Positions 8,505 through 17,205 of a stretch of 46,237 nucleotides of DNA are shown one piece after another; position 1 is the stretch's first letter, and each line of letters opens with the position of its first letter. The notes beneath the pieces are model-generated. The model was not told the origin of the DNA and ran no database searches. It saw nothing but the letters and a program-made list of their open reading frames with translations. The stretch comes from an uncultured Bacteroidales bacterium (GTDB lineage Bacteria; Bacteroidota; Bacteroidia; Bacteroidales; Marinilabiliaceae): the NCBI GenBank assembly GCA_934717675.1, contig CAKUYZ010000008.1, positions 1-46,237 of the forward strand, read 5' to 3'. The position numbers were made by a program, and so were the translations under genes.

Positions 8505-8538
8505 TGTCTTAATGTTGCTCTTTGTTGTTTCTTTGGCG

Positions 8539-8546
8539 CGAAAGTA
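8539..8546 (-). promoter_or_regulatory. Possible alaS promoter -7 box (TACTTTCG)
   Basis: Read leftward this gives TACTTTCG, one base off TAnnTTTG, in the short AT-rich gap between the sugar kinase and alaS, 34 bases before the alaS start. It could give alaS its own transcript inside the larger unit. No clear -33 element is seen. Confidence 0.35.
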
Positions 8547-8574
8547 ATAATTATATGCCAAAAGCGCGTCTTTG

Positions 8575-9483
8575 TCAGTGCCTTGGGGCAATGTAATTGT
8601 CTAGGCTTTGGCACACTTCGGCCGAGAAGTCGCGGCCTTTGGCCATGGCGGTGGCCAGTGCTTGCGCAAATGTGGCCGAGGCCGTGTCATCGGCCGTGGC
8701 GCCGGCGTCAAGCAGCCCGCAGACGGTTCCGGCGTTGAAGCTGTCTCCCGCGCCTATGGTGCTCACGGGGCATATGGGCAGCGCATCAATGTGGCTCTCG
8801 CCTTGCGGGCTGAGAAGTGTGGCCCCGCTGGCCCCTTGGGTGCAGATGAAATAGGGGCACAGGGGGCTTATGGTCTCAGCATACGCCTTGCGCCAGTCGT
8901 CTGTGCCGAAGGCGTTACGGATGTCTTCGTCTGAGCCTTTCACCACGTGGGCCAGCCTCATATTCTCCTCCAGGGTGGGGCGCAGGGCTGCGGCCTCGCC
9001 ATTGTGGGTGCTGCGGAAGTTGAGGTCGTAGAAGAGCAGGGCTCCGCCCTCCCTGCCGGCTCGGAGAACTCGGAGAACCTGACGCCGTATGGCCGGGTTG
9101 AGGGCGAAGTAGGAGCCGAAGAGCAGAATGTCTCCCCTTCCCATGGCGGGCATGGCGAAGTCCAGTCGTTGGGCGGGGTAGTCTTTGTAGAACTGATACT
9201 GGGCGTTTTTGTCCTTGTCCAGAAAGGCCAGGGCCAAGGGGCTGCGCGAGCCTCCGTATACGGCCACGCCGTCGTCCCCCACGCCGTTTGAGCGGAGGAA
9301 GCCGCGTATCATGCGCCCCACATGGTCGTCTCCAACCTCGCTTATGAGCGTGGCCTCGTGGCCGCTGCGCGCAATGGATATGAGCGCGTTGTAGACAGAG
9401 CCGCCCGGCTTGGCGCTCACGGGGCGGTCTTGGCTGTCAAAGACAATGTCTAGCACCGTCTCGCCTATGCCTATCACTTTCAT
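8575..9483 (-). CDS. PfkB-family sugar kinase (fructokinase-like)
   Basis: A 302-residue ribokinase/PfkB-fold kinase that transfers phosphate from ATP to a sugar. The first PfkB signature region is present (GGSVYNALISIARSG, about residues 28-42), as is the anion-hole and catalytic-base motif STIGAGDSFNAG near residue 246. Length and the opening MKVIGIGETVLDIVFD fit bacterial fructokinase-like members. The true substrate cannot be read from sequence. It lies 24 bases downstream of the ABC-F gene and 70 bases upstream of alaS on the same strand, so it is probably cotranscribed with both. Confidence 0.85.
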   Translation of the reverse strand: MKVIGIGETVLDIVFDSQDRPVSAKPGGSVYNALISIARSGHEATLISEVGDDHVGRMIRGFLRSNGVGDDGVAVYGGSRSPLALAFLDKDKNAQYQFYKDYPAQRLDFAMPAMGRGDILLFGSYFALNPAIRRQVLRVLRAGREGGALLFYDLNFRSTHNGEAAALRPTLEENMRLAHVVKGSDEDIRNAFGTDDWRKAYAETISPLCPYFICTQGASGATLLSPQGESHIDALPICPVSTIGAGDSFNAGTVCGLLDAGATADDTASATFAQALATAMAKGRDFSAEVCQSLDNYIAPRH

Positions 9484-9507
9484 GGTCTTTCTCTCGTTTC
9501 TGTTTTC

Positions 9508-11421
9508 TTATCCCTCAGTTATCTCTTGCAGCTCCAGCCATCGCATCTCCATCTCGTCAATTTTGTCCTTGACGGCCTGATATTCGGTAGAGAGCTCCGT
9601 CACCTTTTTCGGGTCGGTCTCGCCACCAGAGAGCAGGGCCTCAATCTCGCCTTTGCGCTCGTTGAGTTTGGGCAGCTGGGCCTCTATGGTCTCCAGCTCT
9701 TTTTTCTGCGCATAGTTGAGCCTTGGTGGACGACTGGCCCGGCGCACGGTGTTGGCCTCTTCGGCGGGTTTCGCCGCCGTGGCCTTGCTGGCGTTGGCCT
9801 CTTCGCGCTTCGCTTTATCGTTTTCTCGTTCCCATGCCAGATATTCGCTGTAGTTGCCGGGGAAGTCTTTGACCCCGCCGCGCCCATCGAGCACGAAGAG
9901 GTGGTCCGCCACCTTGTCTACGAAGAACCTGTCGTGGGAGACAATGATGACCGTGCCGCCAAACGACATCAGGTAGTCTTCCAACACGTTGAGAGACAGT
10001 ATGTCCAAATCGTTGGTAGGCTCGTCCAGCAGCAGGAAGTTCGGGTTCTTCATCAATACGGTGACCAGGTAGAGCCTTTTGCGCTCACCGCCCGACAGGC
10101 TGTCCACCCTCACGTGATGCATCTCGTTTGGGAAGAGGAACTGGCGCAAGAATTGCGCCGCCGGCACCGTGTGGCCGCCCTCTTTCTCAATCTGGTCGGC
10201 AATGTCTTCAATGACCTCAAGCACCGTCTTGCCCGGGGCCACGCTTATGCCGCCTTGACGATAGTATCCCGTCACGACGGTGTCTCCCGTCTCTATGCGG
10301 CCGCTGTCGGGAGCCAACCCTCCCGTGAGCATGTTCAGCAGCGTGGACTTGCCGCTGCCGTTAGGCCCGACAATGGCCACTCGCTCACCGCGCGCGAATT
10401 TGTAAGAGAAGTCTCCAATGACGGTGCGCCCGCCAAACTCTTTGTGCAGGTCATAGGCGTCCACCACCTTGCGTCCGAGTCTTGCGCTGCCAAACTCAAG
10501 GTCGAAGGACCGCTCGTCTCTTATTTTTTTTGCCCGCTCTTGCAGGTCGGCGAAGGCGTCTACGCGATATTGCGCTTTCGTGCCTCTCGCCTGTGGTTGG
10601 CGGTTCATCCACTCTTGCTCGCGGCGCAGCAGGTTGCGCGCCTTGGCGGCTTCGGCCTGGCGGCTGTCTAGCCTCTCTTGCCTTTTGGCCAGATAGTAGG
10701 CGTAGTTGCCGTCATAGCTGAATATCTGGTGGTTGTCCAGCTCTATTATCTTGGTGCATACGCGGTCTAGGAAATACCTGTCATGCGTGACCATGAGCAG
10801 CGTGGCCGTGGAGCGGGTCAAGTACTCTTCCAGCCACTCTATTATCTCCACGTCGAGGTGGTTCGTGGGCTCGTCTAGAATAAGGAAGTCTGGCTCGCTG
10901 AGCAGCAGGTTGGCAATGGCAATCCTTTTCCGCTGCCCGCCAGACAGTTGGCCCACGGGCTTGTCAAAGTCGTTGATGTATAGCCTGCCGAGCATCTGCT
11001 TGGCTCTGCTCTCATAATCCCACGCTTTCAGTGAGTCCATTCGCTCTATGAGTTGTGGCATGGCAGCGTCGTCACGCCTGGCCAGGGCGGCCTCGTAGTC
11101 TCGCACGGCCTGCGCCGTCGCGTTGCCCGATGCGAAGACCTGCTCCAGCACTGTGTGAGTGGGTTCCATGGCGGGGTCTTGCTCTAGCCATCCAACGCGG
11201 ATGTGGTCGTTCCACACAATCTTGCCGCCATCGGGCTTCATGAGGCGGTCGTCGGCCCCTGGCAGCGCGCCGGCCAGCATGTTCAGCAGGGTGCTTTTGC
11301 CGGCTCCGTTGCGGGCCACCAGGGCCACCTTTTGCCCCTCGCTTATGCCGAAGCTCACGCCGTTGAACAACGTCACGTCGCCCCAGCGATACTTCACGTC
11401 TTCTACCGACAGGTAGTTCAT
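9508..11421 (-). CDS. ABC-F family ATPase, Uup-like
   Basis: A 637-residue soluble protein with two ABC ATPase domains and no membrane segments. The first domain has Walker A RNGAGKST, signature LSGGQRKR and LDEPTNHLD; the second has GPNGSGKST, LSGGERKR and LDEPTNDLD. They are joined by an Arg/Lys-rich ABC-F linker. A charged C-terminal coiled coil (about 560-637) is the hallmark of Uup rather than EttA. Family knowledge: ABC-F proteins act on ribosomes, and Uup is linked to ribosome function and transposon precise excision. The ATG at 11421 gives MNYLSVEDVKY; the frame continues upstream only into the acetyltransferase gene. It lies 14 bases after that gene. Confidence 0.92.
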   Translation of the reverse strand: MNYLSVEDVKYRWGDVTLFNGVSFGISEGQKVALVARNGAGKSTLLNMLAGALPGADDRLMKPDGGKIVWNDHIRVGWLEQDPAMEPTHTVLEQVFASGNATAQAVRDYEAALARRDDAAMPQLIERMDSLKAWDYESRAKQMLGRLYINDFDKPVGQLSGGQRKRIAIANLLLSEPDFLILDEPTNHLDVEIIEWLEEYLTRSTATLLMVTHDRYFLDRVCTKIIELDNHQIFSYDGNYAYYLAKRQERLDSRQAEAAKARNLLRREQEWMNRQPQARGTKAQYRVDAFADLQERAKKIRDERSFDLEFGSARLGRKVVDAYDLHKEFGGRTVIGDFSYKFARGERVAIVGPNGSGKSTLLNMLTGGLAPDSGRIETGDTVVTGYYRQGGISVAPGKTVLEVIEDIADQIEKEGGHTVPAAQFLRQFLFPNEMHHVRVDSLSGGERKRLYLVTVLMKNPNFLLLDEPTNDLDILSLNVLEDYLMSFGGTVIIVSHDRFFVDKVADHLFVLDGRGGVKDFPGNYSEYLAWERENDKAKREEANASKATAAKPAEEANTVRRASRPPRLNYAQKKELETIEAQLPKLNERKGEIEALLSGGETDPKKVTELSTEYQAVKDKIDEMEMRWLELQEITEG

Positions 11422-11435
11422 CTGTATGTTGGTTT

Positions 11436-11951
11436 TTAAGGTAATGTCTTGACCATCATCACTTCGTCGACGAACCCGCGCCTGCGCCGCAGCCACTCGT
11501 GCAGCCTGCCGCACTCCTCAAAGCCCACGGAGCGGAACAGGGCCAGACTGGCCGCGTTGTCTGCCGCCACGCAGGCTCTGACGTTGTGCGCCAAGAGAGT
11601 CTGCGCGGCAAAGTCGCACACCAGGCTCACCGCCTCGCGGGCGTAGCCCCGCCTCCTGCTGCCGGCCTCGGTAAGGATGCCTATGGAGCAATTGAGGTTT
11701 AGGGGGTCGAACTCGAAGATGTCTACGCAACCGGCCGTGCCGCCGCCATCGTTGCGCTCCACCATGAAGCGCGCCTGCCGCGTCTGCCATATGTCCAGGT
11801 CAGAGTGGCTGATGAGCGCCTTTATGTCGGCCAAAGACACTGGCCATTGCCTGTCTCCCGCGCCCCATGTGGCGGGGTCGTTCTCCCACCCGAAGAGAGT
11901 GTCGGCATCGGAAGGCTCCAGGGCGCGCAGGTGGATTGTCTCGCCTATCAC
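11436..11951 (-). CDS. GNAT-family N-acetyltransferase
   Basis: A 171-residue acetyltransferase of the GNAT fold, which uses acetyl-CoA as donor. It opens IGETIHLRALEPSDADTLFGWENDP and resembles spermidine (SpeG-like) or ribosomal-protein-alanine acetyltransferases. The acetyl-CoA loop is SRRRGYAREA (about residues 97-106), and the C-terminal NAASLALFRSVGFEECGRL is typical. The substrate is not deducible. The start is taken as GTG 11951 because it overlaps the stop of the upstream gene as GTGA and puts the conserved domain at residue 1. Another start would have to lie inside the upstream gene. Confidence 0.82.
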   Translation of the reverse strand: MIGETIHLRALEPSDADTLFGWENDPATWGAGDRQWPVSLADIKALISHSDLDIWQTRQARFMVERNDGGGTAGCVDIFEFDPLNLNCSIGILTEAGSRRRGYAREAVSLVCDFAAQTLLAHNVRACVAADNAASLALFRSVGFEECGRLHEWLRRRRGFVDEVMMVKTLP

Positions 11952-13909
11952 TGTTTCGTGTTGTCGCTCTCGACAAATTTGAGGTATTGCTTTTTGTTTC
12001 GGGCGAAGGCGTCGCGATAGTGTGTCGTCTCCCTGATTCTGTTCTGCGCCTTGCGGGCCTCGCGGAATGTGGCGTAGGAGCCGTAGGAGTATACGAACCA
12101 CCCGTCGCGGTACTTGTGTTCCGTCACGTTCTCAATCTCAATGTTATGGTCGAGAAGCTCGTCGCGCAGCTCTTGGCGAATGCTCATCAGCTGCACCGTG
12201 TAGGGCTTGGCGTCGGTCTCTTCCGCGCCGCCCGTGTCGCGTGGCGTTGGCGTGCTGTCAATGTCAGGATGCTGGCGCAGCTTGGCCTCGAACACGAAGT
12301 CGTCCAGTTCCACTGGCTTCTGTTGGGCGTAGTAGCTCTGCGACTTGAGGGTCTTGACGTGGCGCAGCAGCGTGTCCGCGTCGCAGACGGCCATAAGGTC
12401 ATACTCCCCTCCGGCTTGGACAATGGCCACGTAGCGTCCCGAGTGGGCGTTTGGCCGGCCAATGGCCACAACCTCGCCGTCCTCTATCGTGAAGACTCTC
12501 ACGTCCGTCAAGTCTTGCGCCTTTACTGTGGCCGCCAGCACGGCCATCGTGTTTTGCTCGGGTTGCTCAAACTCAACCTCATATATGTCATAAGATGGCG
12601 ACTTGCAGGTCTCTTTCCACCTTATGCTGGCATAGTAGCCCCTGCCGCGGTCGGCCGAGGGTGAGAAGAATATGTCGTCGTCCGCCGAGTTGATGGGGTA
12701 GCCCATGTTGCGCGAGGCCTCAAACTCGCCCTTGTCATTGCGGGGCGAGAAGAATATGTCGTAGCCGCCCATTCCGCTGTGCCCCATTGAGCTGAAGTAC
12801 AGCACGTTTGTCGGCTCGTGAAAAAAAGGGGCGTCCTCGTCCTCTTCCGTATTTACGCCAGGACCCAGGTTTGTCGGTTCGCCCCACTCTCCGTTTGGCA
12901 GGCGGCGCGAGAGCCATATGTCCTTGCCGCCCAGGCCGCCTGGTGCGTCGGAAGAGAAATACATCTCCTCGCCGTTGGTGGTCACGTAGGCGAAGTCTTC
13001 ATTAAACTCTGTGTTGACGGCCCCGCGCACTGGCTCTGCGGGTTGCCATTTGCCGGTCTTGGTGTCTTTGAGGCTCACGAAGATGTCTCCATCGTGGCAG
13101 AGATACATTTCGGTGCCGCCTTTGGCTATCGATGTGGCCGTCTCCTGCCCGGCGCGGCCGCGGCGGTCTGTCACGAGGCCCGTCACCGCCGTTGCGTCTC
13201 CCCACTTGCCGCCGTCCCACTTGTTGCCATTGCGGACTGACATGTAGACGCCTTCCTCGAACTGTCCGTCGTCAAATAAGACGGTCTTGTCGGCCGTCTT
13301 CTTGGGACGGCGGGATGTGAAGTATATGGTGTCTTCCGCCTCGGTGAGGATGGGGCGGTAGTCGTTCCACGCCGAGTTGATGCCCTCGCCCACGGTACGC
13401 ATGGTCAGCCTCACGGGTTGCCTCATGAGGATTTGCGCCGTCTGCGACGCGGCTCTCTCAAAGTCCGTTATCTCGGAGAAGAGGCCGTCTGTGTCTTTAG
13501 CGTCAATCTCGTCATATATCTTCAGAGCCTCTTCGGGTCTGCCGCACAGTTGCTCGGCCCTGGCAGTGGCCAGCATGAGCTCGGCCTTGGCCTCTGTCCA
13601 CTCGGTCTTGGGACTCAGCTCCGCTGTGCGTTTCAGAAAGAAGAGGGTGGAGTCGGGGTTTCCGCTGGCGTTGATGTAGCATATGCCCAGGTTGTATGCC
13701 ACGTCGACGTTGTCGGGATATTTGTCATACAGCCCTCGCAAGATTCCTATGGCCGTGCGGTTGTTAGTCTTGTCGGCCAACGTCAGTGCCTGTTTGAATG
13801 TCTTGCTGTCTTCGGAGGTCATTTGCTTGCTTTGGGCGGCGGAGTCGGCGCACCACGTGGCCGTTAGCGTGGCAATGGTGGCGACTGCTAAGATGGAATG
13901 TCTTGACAT
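11948..13909 (-). CDS. TPR / PD40 beta-propeller / SPOR envelope protein (PorE-like)
   Basis: A 653-residue exported protein. The N-terminal signal peptide ends near AAQS (residue 26). TPR-like helices follow (about 35-160), with YDKYPDNVDVAYNLGICYINA. A six-bladed PD40 propeller (about 185-465) shows repeats such as DTIYFTSRRP, EEMYFSSDAPGGLGGKDIWLSR and NVLYFSSMGHSGMGGYDIFFS. A small carboxypeptidase-regulatory-like domain follows (about 470-560). The end (about 570-645) looks like SPOR: YTVQLMSI...GWFVYSYGSYATFREARKAQNRIR. The first three parts match PorE, a type IX secretion protein whose C-terminus is normally an OmpA peptidoglycan-binding domain; here SPOR takes that place. It is first in the unit with the acetyltransferase, ABC-F, kinase and alaS. 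Confidence 0.82.
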   Translation of the reverse strand: MSRHSILAVATIATLTATWCADSAAQSKQMTSEDSKTFKQALTLADKTNNRTAIGILRGLYDKYPDNVDVAYNLGICYINASGNPDSTLFFLKRTAELSPKTEWTEAKAELMLATARAEQLCGRPEEALKIYDEIDAKDTDGLFSEITDFERAASQTAQILMRQPVRLTMRTVGEGINSAWNDYRPILTEAEDTIYFTSRRPKKTADKTVLFDDGQFEEGVYMSVRNGNKWDGGKWGDATAVTGLVTDRRGRAGQETATSIAKGGTEMYLCHDGDIFVSLKDTKTGKWQPAEPVRGAVNTEFNEDFAYVTTNGEEMYFSSDAPGGLGGKDIWLSRRLPNGEWGEPTNLGPGVNTEEDEDAPFFHEPTNVLYFSSMGHSGMGGYDIFFSPRNDKGEFEASRNMGYPINSADDDIFFSPSADRGRGYYASIRWKETCKSPSYDIYEVEFEQPEQNTMAVLAATVKAQDLTDVRVFTIEDGEVVAIGRPNAHSGRYVAIVQAGGEYDLMAVCDADTLLRHVKTLKSQSYYAQQKPVELDDFVFEAKLRQHPDIDSTPTPRDTGGAEETDAKPYTVQLMSIRQELRDELLDHNIEIENVTEHKYRDGWFVYSYGSYATFREARKAQNRIRETTHYRDAFARNKKQYLKFVESDNTKQ

Positions 13910-13939
13910 ATCTTGGTTTGGTGACTTTCTTTTCGTGCG

Positions 13940-13947
13940 TGAAGTTA
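13940..13947 (-). promoter_or_regulatory. Possible promoter -7 box (TAACTTCA) for the PD40/SPOR unit
   Basis: Read leftward GTTAACTTCACG carries TAACTTCA, two bases off TAnnTTTG at its end, 30 bases before the start at 13909. A closely similar string (GTTAACTTCGC) lies in front of the SLC13 gene, which gives it some weight. Confidence 0.3.
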
Positions 13948-14103
13948 ACGAATCTTATTAGAAAGTAGCTGAAAATGGGTGCTTTAATTTATTCGTTTAG
14001 CCTTTGGAGAGGCATCAGGAAAGGCAATCGCCCCGCCGGGCCTGATTTCTTGCCCTGCGGAGCGGTTGTCTTGAAAGCCTCGCGACCTGTGCGCCAGGCT
14101 TCG

Positions 14104-15561
14104 TTATTTGGTTATTTTGACTTTCTCGAAAAGCCCGGCCGGCCTCTTGTCTGCCGATGAGGCCAGTGGCCTGTCGGTCGGCGATGGCGCGCAGGCCGAC
14201 TTGTTTGTCGCCACCTTGCCGTTCAGCACCCTCAGGGCGGCGGCGGTCAGAGTCTCCTCGGGGTCCCCGAGGTCGCGGATGCCTTTGTTCATGAGCCCGG
14301 CCAAATCTCTCGCCAAGACGTCTGGCGCCAGGCCTTTGCCCTCGGAGGTGTCGAAGCTCTCGTGATTGCTGTTCTTGTATATGGCCACAATGGGCATGAT
14401 CAGCCAGTTGTTGATGGTGGACGAGTAGTATGGTTGCCCGTCAGAGCGCGTGAAGTTTTCTGGAGACATTACGTACATCATTGAGTTCTTGCCACCAGTG
14501 GTGTCGCCCACGAGGGTCACGTCCATATATGGTTTAAGCACCCATATGGTGGCCTCGGAGGCGGAGTAGGTGCTGCCGCCTGTCAGGACCACGAGGCGGC
14601 TCAGATCCATGTTGATGCCCACGGTGTCGGCAAAATGTTCCATTGTGGCGTCTTCGGTGTAGCCCAACTCGCTCTCCAAGATGTCGTTGTAGTCATAGCA
14701 AAGCATGTCTTTCCCTGCCTCCACCACGCTGCGCGGGGCCAAGATGTCCACCATAGTGGACATGGCGCTCATGTCCCCGCCCGTGTTATATCGCAAGTCC
14801 AGAATCATCTCTTCCGCCCCCTCGGCCTTGAGTTGCTCAAAAGCCGCCTTGAGCTCTTGGTTGAAAGCGGCGGAGTAGCTGGTGTAGAAGAGGTAGCCGG
14901 CCTTTTTGCCATTGTCTAGGTTGAAGAGTGCCGTGCGGGCCACGGAGCTGAGCGTCAGACTTGCGGCTGTCATGGTGTAAGACACGGTCTCCTCATTGCC
15001 GTCGGTGTAGTGGAGGCCGGAGAACGTGCCCCCCGTGGCATCGACGAAGACGTTGCTGTAGTTTTTGTCCGTTATCGTGGTGCCGTTCACTGCCGTTATG
15101 ATGTCGCCGCGCCTGGCCCCCGCGCGTGAGGCTGGCGTGTTGTCATGCACAAATGTGATGATGGCCGCCACGTTGTCGCTCGTTGAGCTGATGTATGAGA
15201 GGCTATATTCCCACCCGAAGTCGGTGTACTTGCCATCGAACTCGTCTTGTGTGGCTTGCGCGTCGTCGCTTATGTATGAGAATCTGTCTTTGGACGACAG
15301 GAGGGAGTAGAAATACTCCTTGGTGTCCGACTGCTTGGTCGGGTCGAGTTGCGGCATCTCGTCGGCCCAATAGTAGTATGTGCTCATCACGTCTTGCACA
15401 AACGTGTTGGCCTTTATCGTTGTGGCAGATATGGTGGTGCCCGTGATGCCGCCGTTGTTCCCGCCGTTGTGGGCGGGCGTGTTGTCGTCATCGGAGCAAG
15501 AGGCCGAGGTCAACGCCAGCAGGGTGGCCGTGGCGGCAAGTGCAATGTTGTTTTTGTTCAT
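14104..15561 (-). CDS. S41-family (C-terminal processing) protease lipoprotein
   Basis: A 485-residue lipoprotein (lipobox TSASC near residue 22, then an acidic and Asn/Gly-rich tether). An N-terminal helical domain (TFVQDVMSTYYYWADEMPQL) is followed by a PDZ domain (about 110-190: FVHDNTPASRAGARRGDIITAVNGT). The S41 domain has EEMILDLRYNTGGD, the nucleophile loop LTGGSTYSASEATI (Ser after TY) and a later GDTTGGKNSM. The general-base Lys cannot be placed by eye. It should cleave or process proteins outside the inner membrane. The ATG at 15561 gives the lipoprotein signal directly. It appears monocistronic, with AT-rich sequence on both sides. Confidence 0.88.
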   Translation of the reverse strand: MNKNNIALAATATLLALTSASCSDDDNTPAHNGGNNGGITGTTISATTIKANTFVQDVMSTYYYWADEMPQLDPTKQSDTKEYFYSLLSSKDRFSYISDDAQATQDEFDGKYTDFGWEYSLSYISSTSDNVAAIITFVHDNTPASRAGARRGDIITAVNGTTITDKNYSNVFVDATGGTFSGLHYTDGNEETVSYTMTAASLTLSSVARTALFNLDNGKKAGYLFYTSYSAAFNQELKAAFEQLKAEGAEEMILDLRYNTGGDMSAMSTMVDILAPRSVVEAGKDMLCYDYNDILESELGYTEDATMEHFADTVGINMDLSRLVVLTGGSTYSASEATIWVLKPYMDVTLVGDTTGGKNSMMYVMSPENFTRSDGQPYYSSTINNWLIMPIVAIYKNSNHESFDTSEGKGLAPDVLARDLAGLMNKGIRDLGDPEETLTAAALRVLNGKVATNKSACAPSPTDRPLASSADKRPAGLFEKVKITK

Positions 15562-15654
15562 GTTGTTTTTAGTCGCTATGTCTGTTCGCTGCAAATATTA
15601 AAATTTTAAGCGGATAATTTGCGCTGATTGTTTAGTAATTTGGGCGTGCCGCTG

Positions 15655-17175
15655 TTATTTTGTCAGAAGCCCCTGCCGTGCTAGTTCTTTTTCGGCTTTT
15701 AGTGCGGTGAGCAGGGCTATGGGGATTCCACCTCCGGCCTCCAACCAGTGACCAGCCATGACGAAGTTTCGCAGCCCGCGCAGTGTGGTGTCAACGGGCG
15801 GTCGTTTCGTCAGGTTGTCCATCGGCGCCCAACCTTGCGAGCTGCCCAGGGTGTTTGCCGTGTAGCGGTAATATGTGGCGGGTGTCGTCACGTCGGCCAC
15901 CTCCACCTTTTCGGGCGAGAAAGTCTGGCCGAGCCTTTTGCTGAGCGTGGCCAAGACGTGCCGTTTTATTTTGTCTTTTGCCTCAGCGTATTTCGCGGGG
16001 TTGCCCTTGCGCAAGTCAATCCACCATTGGCCCTCGCGCGTGGTGTAGTTGACGGTGAGCGTGGTCTTGCCATACGGGGCGAGTGTGGGGTCGAAGTGGT
16101 TGACTTCTACCTCCATTTGACAAAATTGGGTGCCGTCTGGCAACGTGGTGGCCTCGTCTAGGCGGAAGAAATGCGGGAGCGTCTCCAATGTGCCGGCGTA
16201 ACCCATATGCACGCGGCAATATGACGGGTATATGGCTTCTTTGCCGGCCGTGAGCAGGCTTTTTTGCCTCGCTGTGACGTATTTTCCGCCCAACGCGTCA
16301 CCGACAGTCCAACGCCAGTCGGCGCATGAGCATATGGCGTCGGCCTCTGTCCGTGTGCCGTCGTTTAGAGTCAGTCCCATGGCCCTATTCCCGTCTGTGC
16401 GGATCTCCCTCACGCCGCGGCCGATGATTAGCTTGCCGCCAAGCTCCTTAAACGTACGCTCCAACAGCCCCGTCAGCGCTGCCGACCCGCCAATGGGGTA
16501 GGCGGCCACGCGCGCGGCCATGTAGGCCTGGCCGAAGATGACCACGGTCATCCGCGTCTCGTCCATATAGAGCCTCTCTAATGCCGTGCGCAGAAGCGGG
16601 CTTTTCATCTGTTGGGCGAACGTCTTGTTGGTCAGCCGCCCCCATCGGTTCATAATGGGCAGCAGGCTCCACATCTTCCATAGTTTGGCGTAGTGGGCCA
16701 TGCGCCCCAGGGCGGTGGTCTCTGTGGGCCAGGGCGGCAGGTTGGGCAGCATTCGCTCCACCGTGCGTATGGCGTCCGTCCACTGGCGTATGGCGTCGCG
16801 GTCTTCGGGTGCCAACGTCAATAGATATGCCTCCAGGCGGTCTGTGTCATTATACAGATGGAAGTGCCAACGGCCACCGCCCTCTAGCGGCAGCTCTATG
16901 TCCACGCGCTCGTCATGGTCCACCAGACGGAGCGAGTCAATGTCCGCCACGCTGCGCCACATGTCGTGGAATGAGGAGCCTTCCCTCACGCCCAGCACCC
17001 AGTGCAGGCATCCGTTGAAGTCATAGCCACCGCGCCTCCAGTTTTGGCACAGCCCCCCCGCTTTGTCGCCGCGCTCATAGATGACCGCCTCGGCCCCGCG
17101 CCGGAGCGCCCTGATGCCGAGGCACAGGCCGGCTATCCCGCCCCCGATGATCTCTATGCGCTTGCCGCCTCCCAT
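15655..17175 (-). CDS. FAD-dependent oxidoreductase, CrtI / retinol-saturase-like
   Basis: A 506-residue flavoprotein. The N-terminal Rossmann FAD motif is IEIIGGGIAGLCLGIRALRRG, with the acidic residue at YERGDKAGG. The phytoene-desaturase-family pattern GYDFNGCLHWVLG follows. The C-terminal FAD segment is LRNFVMAGHWLEAGGGIPIALLTALKAE. The family comprises phytoene desaturases, carotenoid isomerases and retinol saturases that act on polyene lipids. No phytoene synthase or other carotenoid gene is present, so the substrate is open. It is the last gene of the holB-to-15655 run and starts 30 bases after the transporter gene, which hints at cotranscription but not at a shared pathway. Confidence 0.8.
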   Translation of the reverse strand: MGGGKRIEIIGGGIAGLCLGIRALRRGAEAVIYERGDKAGGLCQNWRRGGYDFNGCLHWVLGVREGSSFHDMWRSVADIDSLRLVDHDERVDIELPLEGGGRWHFHLYNDTDRLEAYLLTLAPEDRDAIRQWTDAIRTVERMLPNLPPWPTETTALGRMAHYAKLWKMWSLLPIMNRWGRLTNKTFAQQMKSPLLRTALERLYMDETRMTVVIFGQAYMAARVAAYPIGGSAALTGLLERTFKELGGKLIIGRGVREIRTDGNRAMGLTLNDGTRTEADAICSCADWRWTVGDALGGKYVTARQKSLLTAGKEAIYPSYCRVHMGYAGTLETLPHFFRLDEATTLPDGTQFCQMEVEVNHFDPTLAPYGKTTLTVNYTTREGQWWIDLRKGNPAKYAEAKDKIKRHVLATLSKRLGQTFSPEKVEVADVTTPATYYRYTANTLGSSQGWAPMDNLTKRPPVDTTLRGLRNFVMAGHWLEAGGGIPIALLTALKAEKELARQGLLTK

Positions 17176-17205
17176 AGGCTTATGACGTTAGCCCTTGCCC
17201 GCAGG

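Noticed and set aside
9526..10671. 381-codon rightward open frame opposite the ABC-F gene
   Set aside because: Antisense shadow of a strongly conserved ATPase gene.
13975..14103. Terminator for the S41 protease gene
   Set aside because: Only short inverted repeats (AAGCCT/AGGCTT, GGCAA/TTGCC) are seen, with long loops and no good T-tract.
15562..15654. Promoter box for the S41 protease gene
   Set aside because: The AT-rich leader has TAATATTTG (three bases between TA and TTTG) but no exact TAnnTTTG or -33 partner, so it was not listed.
15655..17175. Carotenoid biosynthesis cluster
   Set aside because: The CrtI-like gene is alone; no phytoene synthase, cyclase or prenyltransferase is present nearby.
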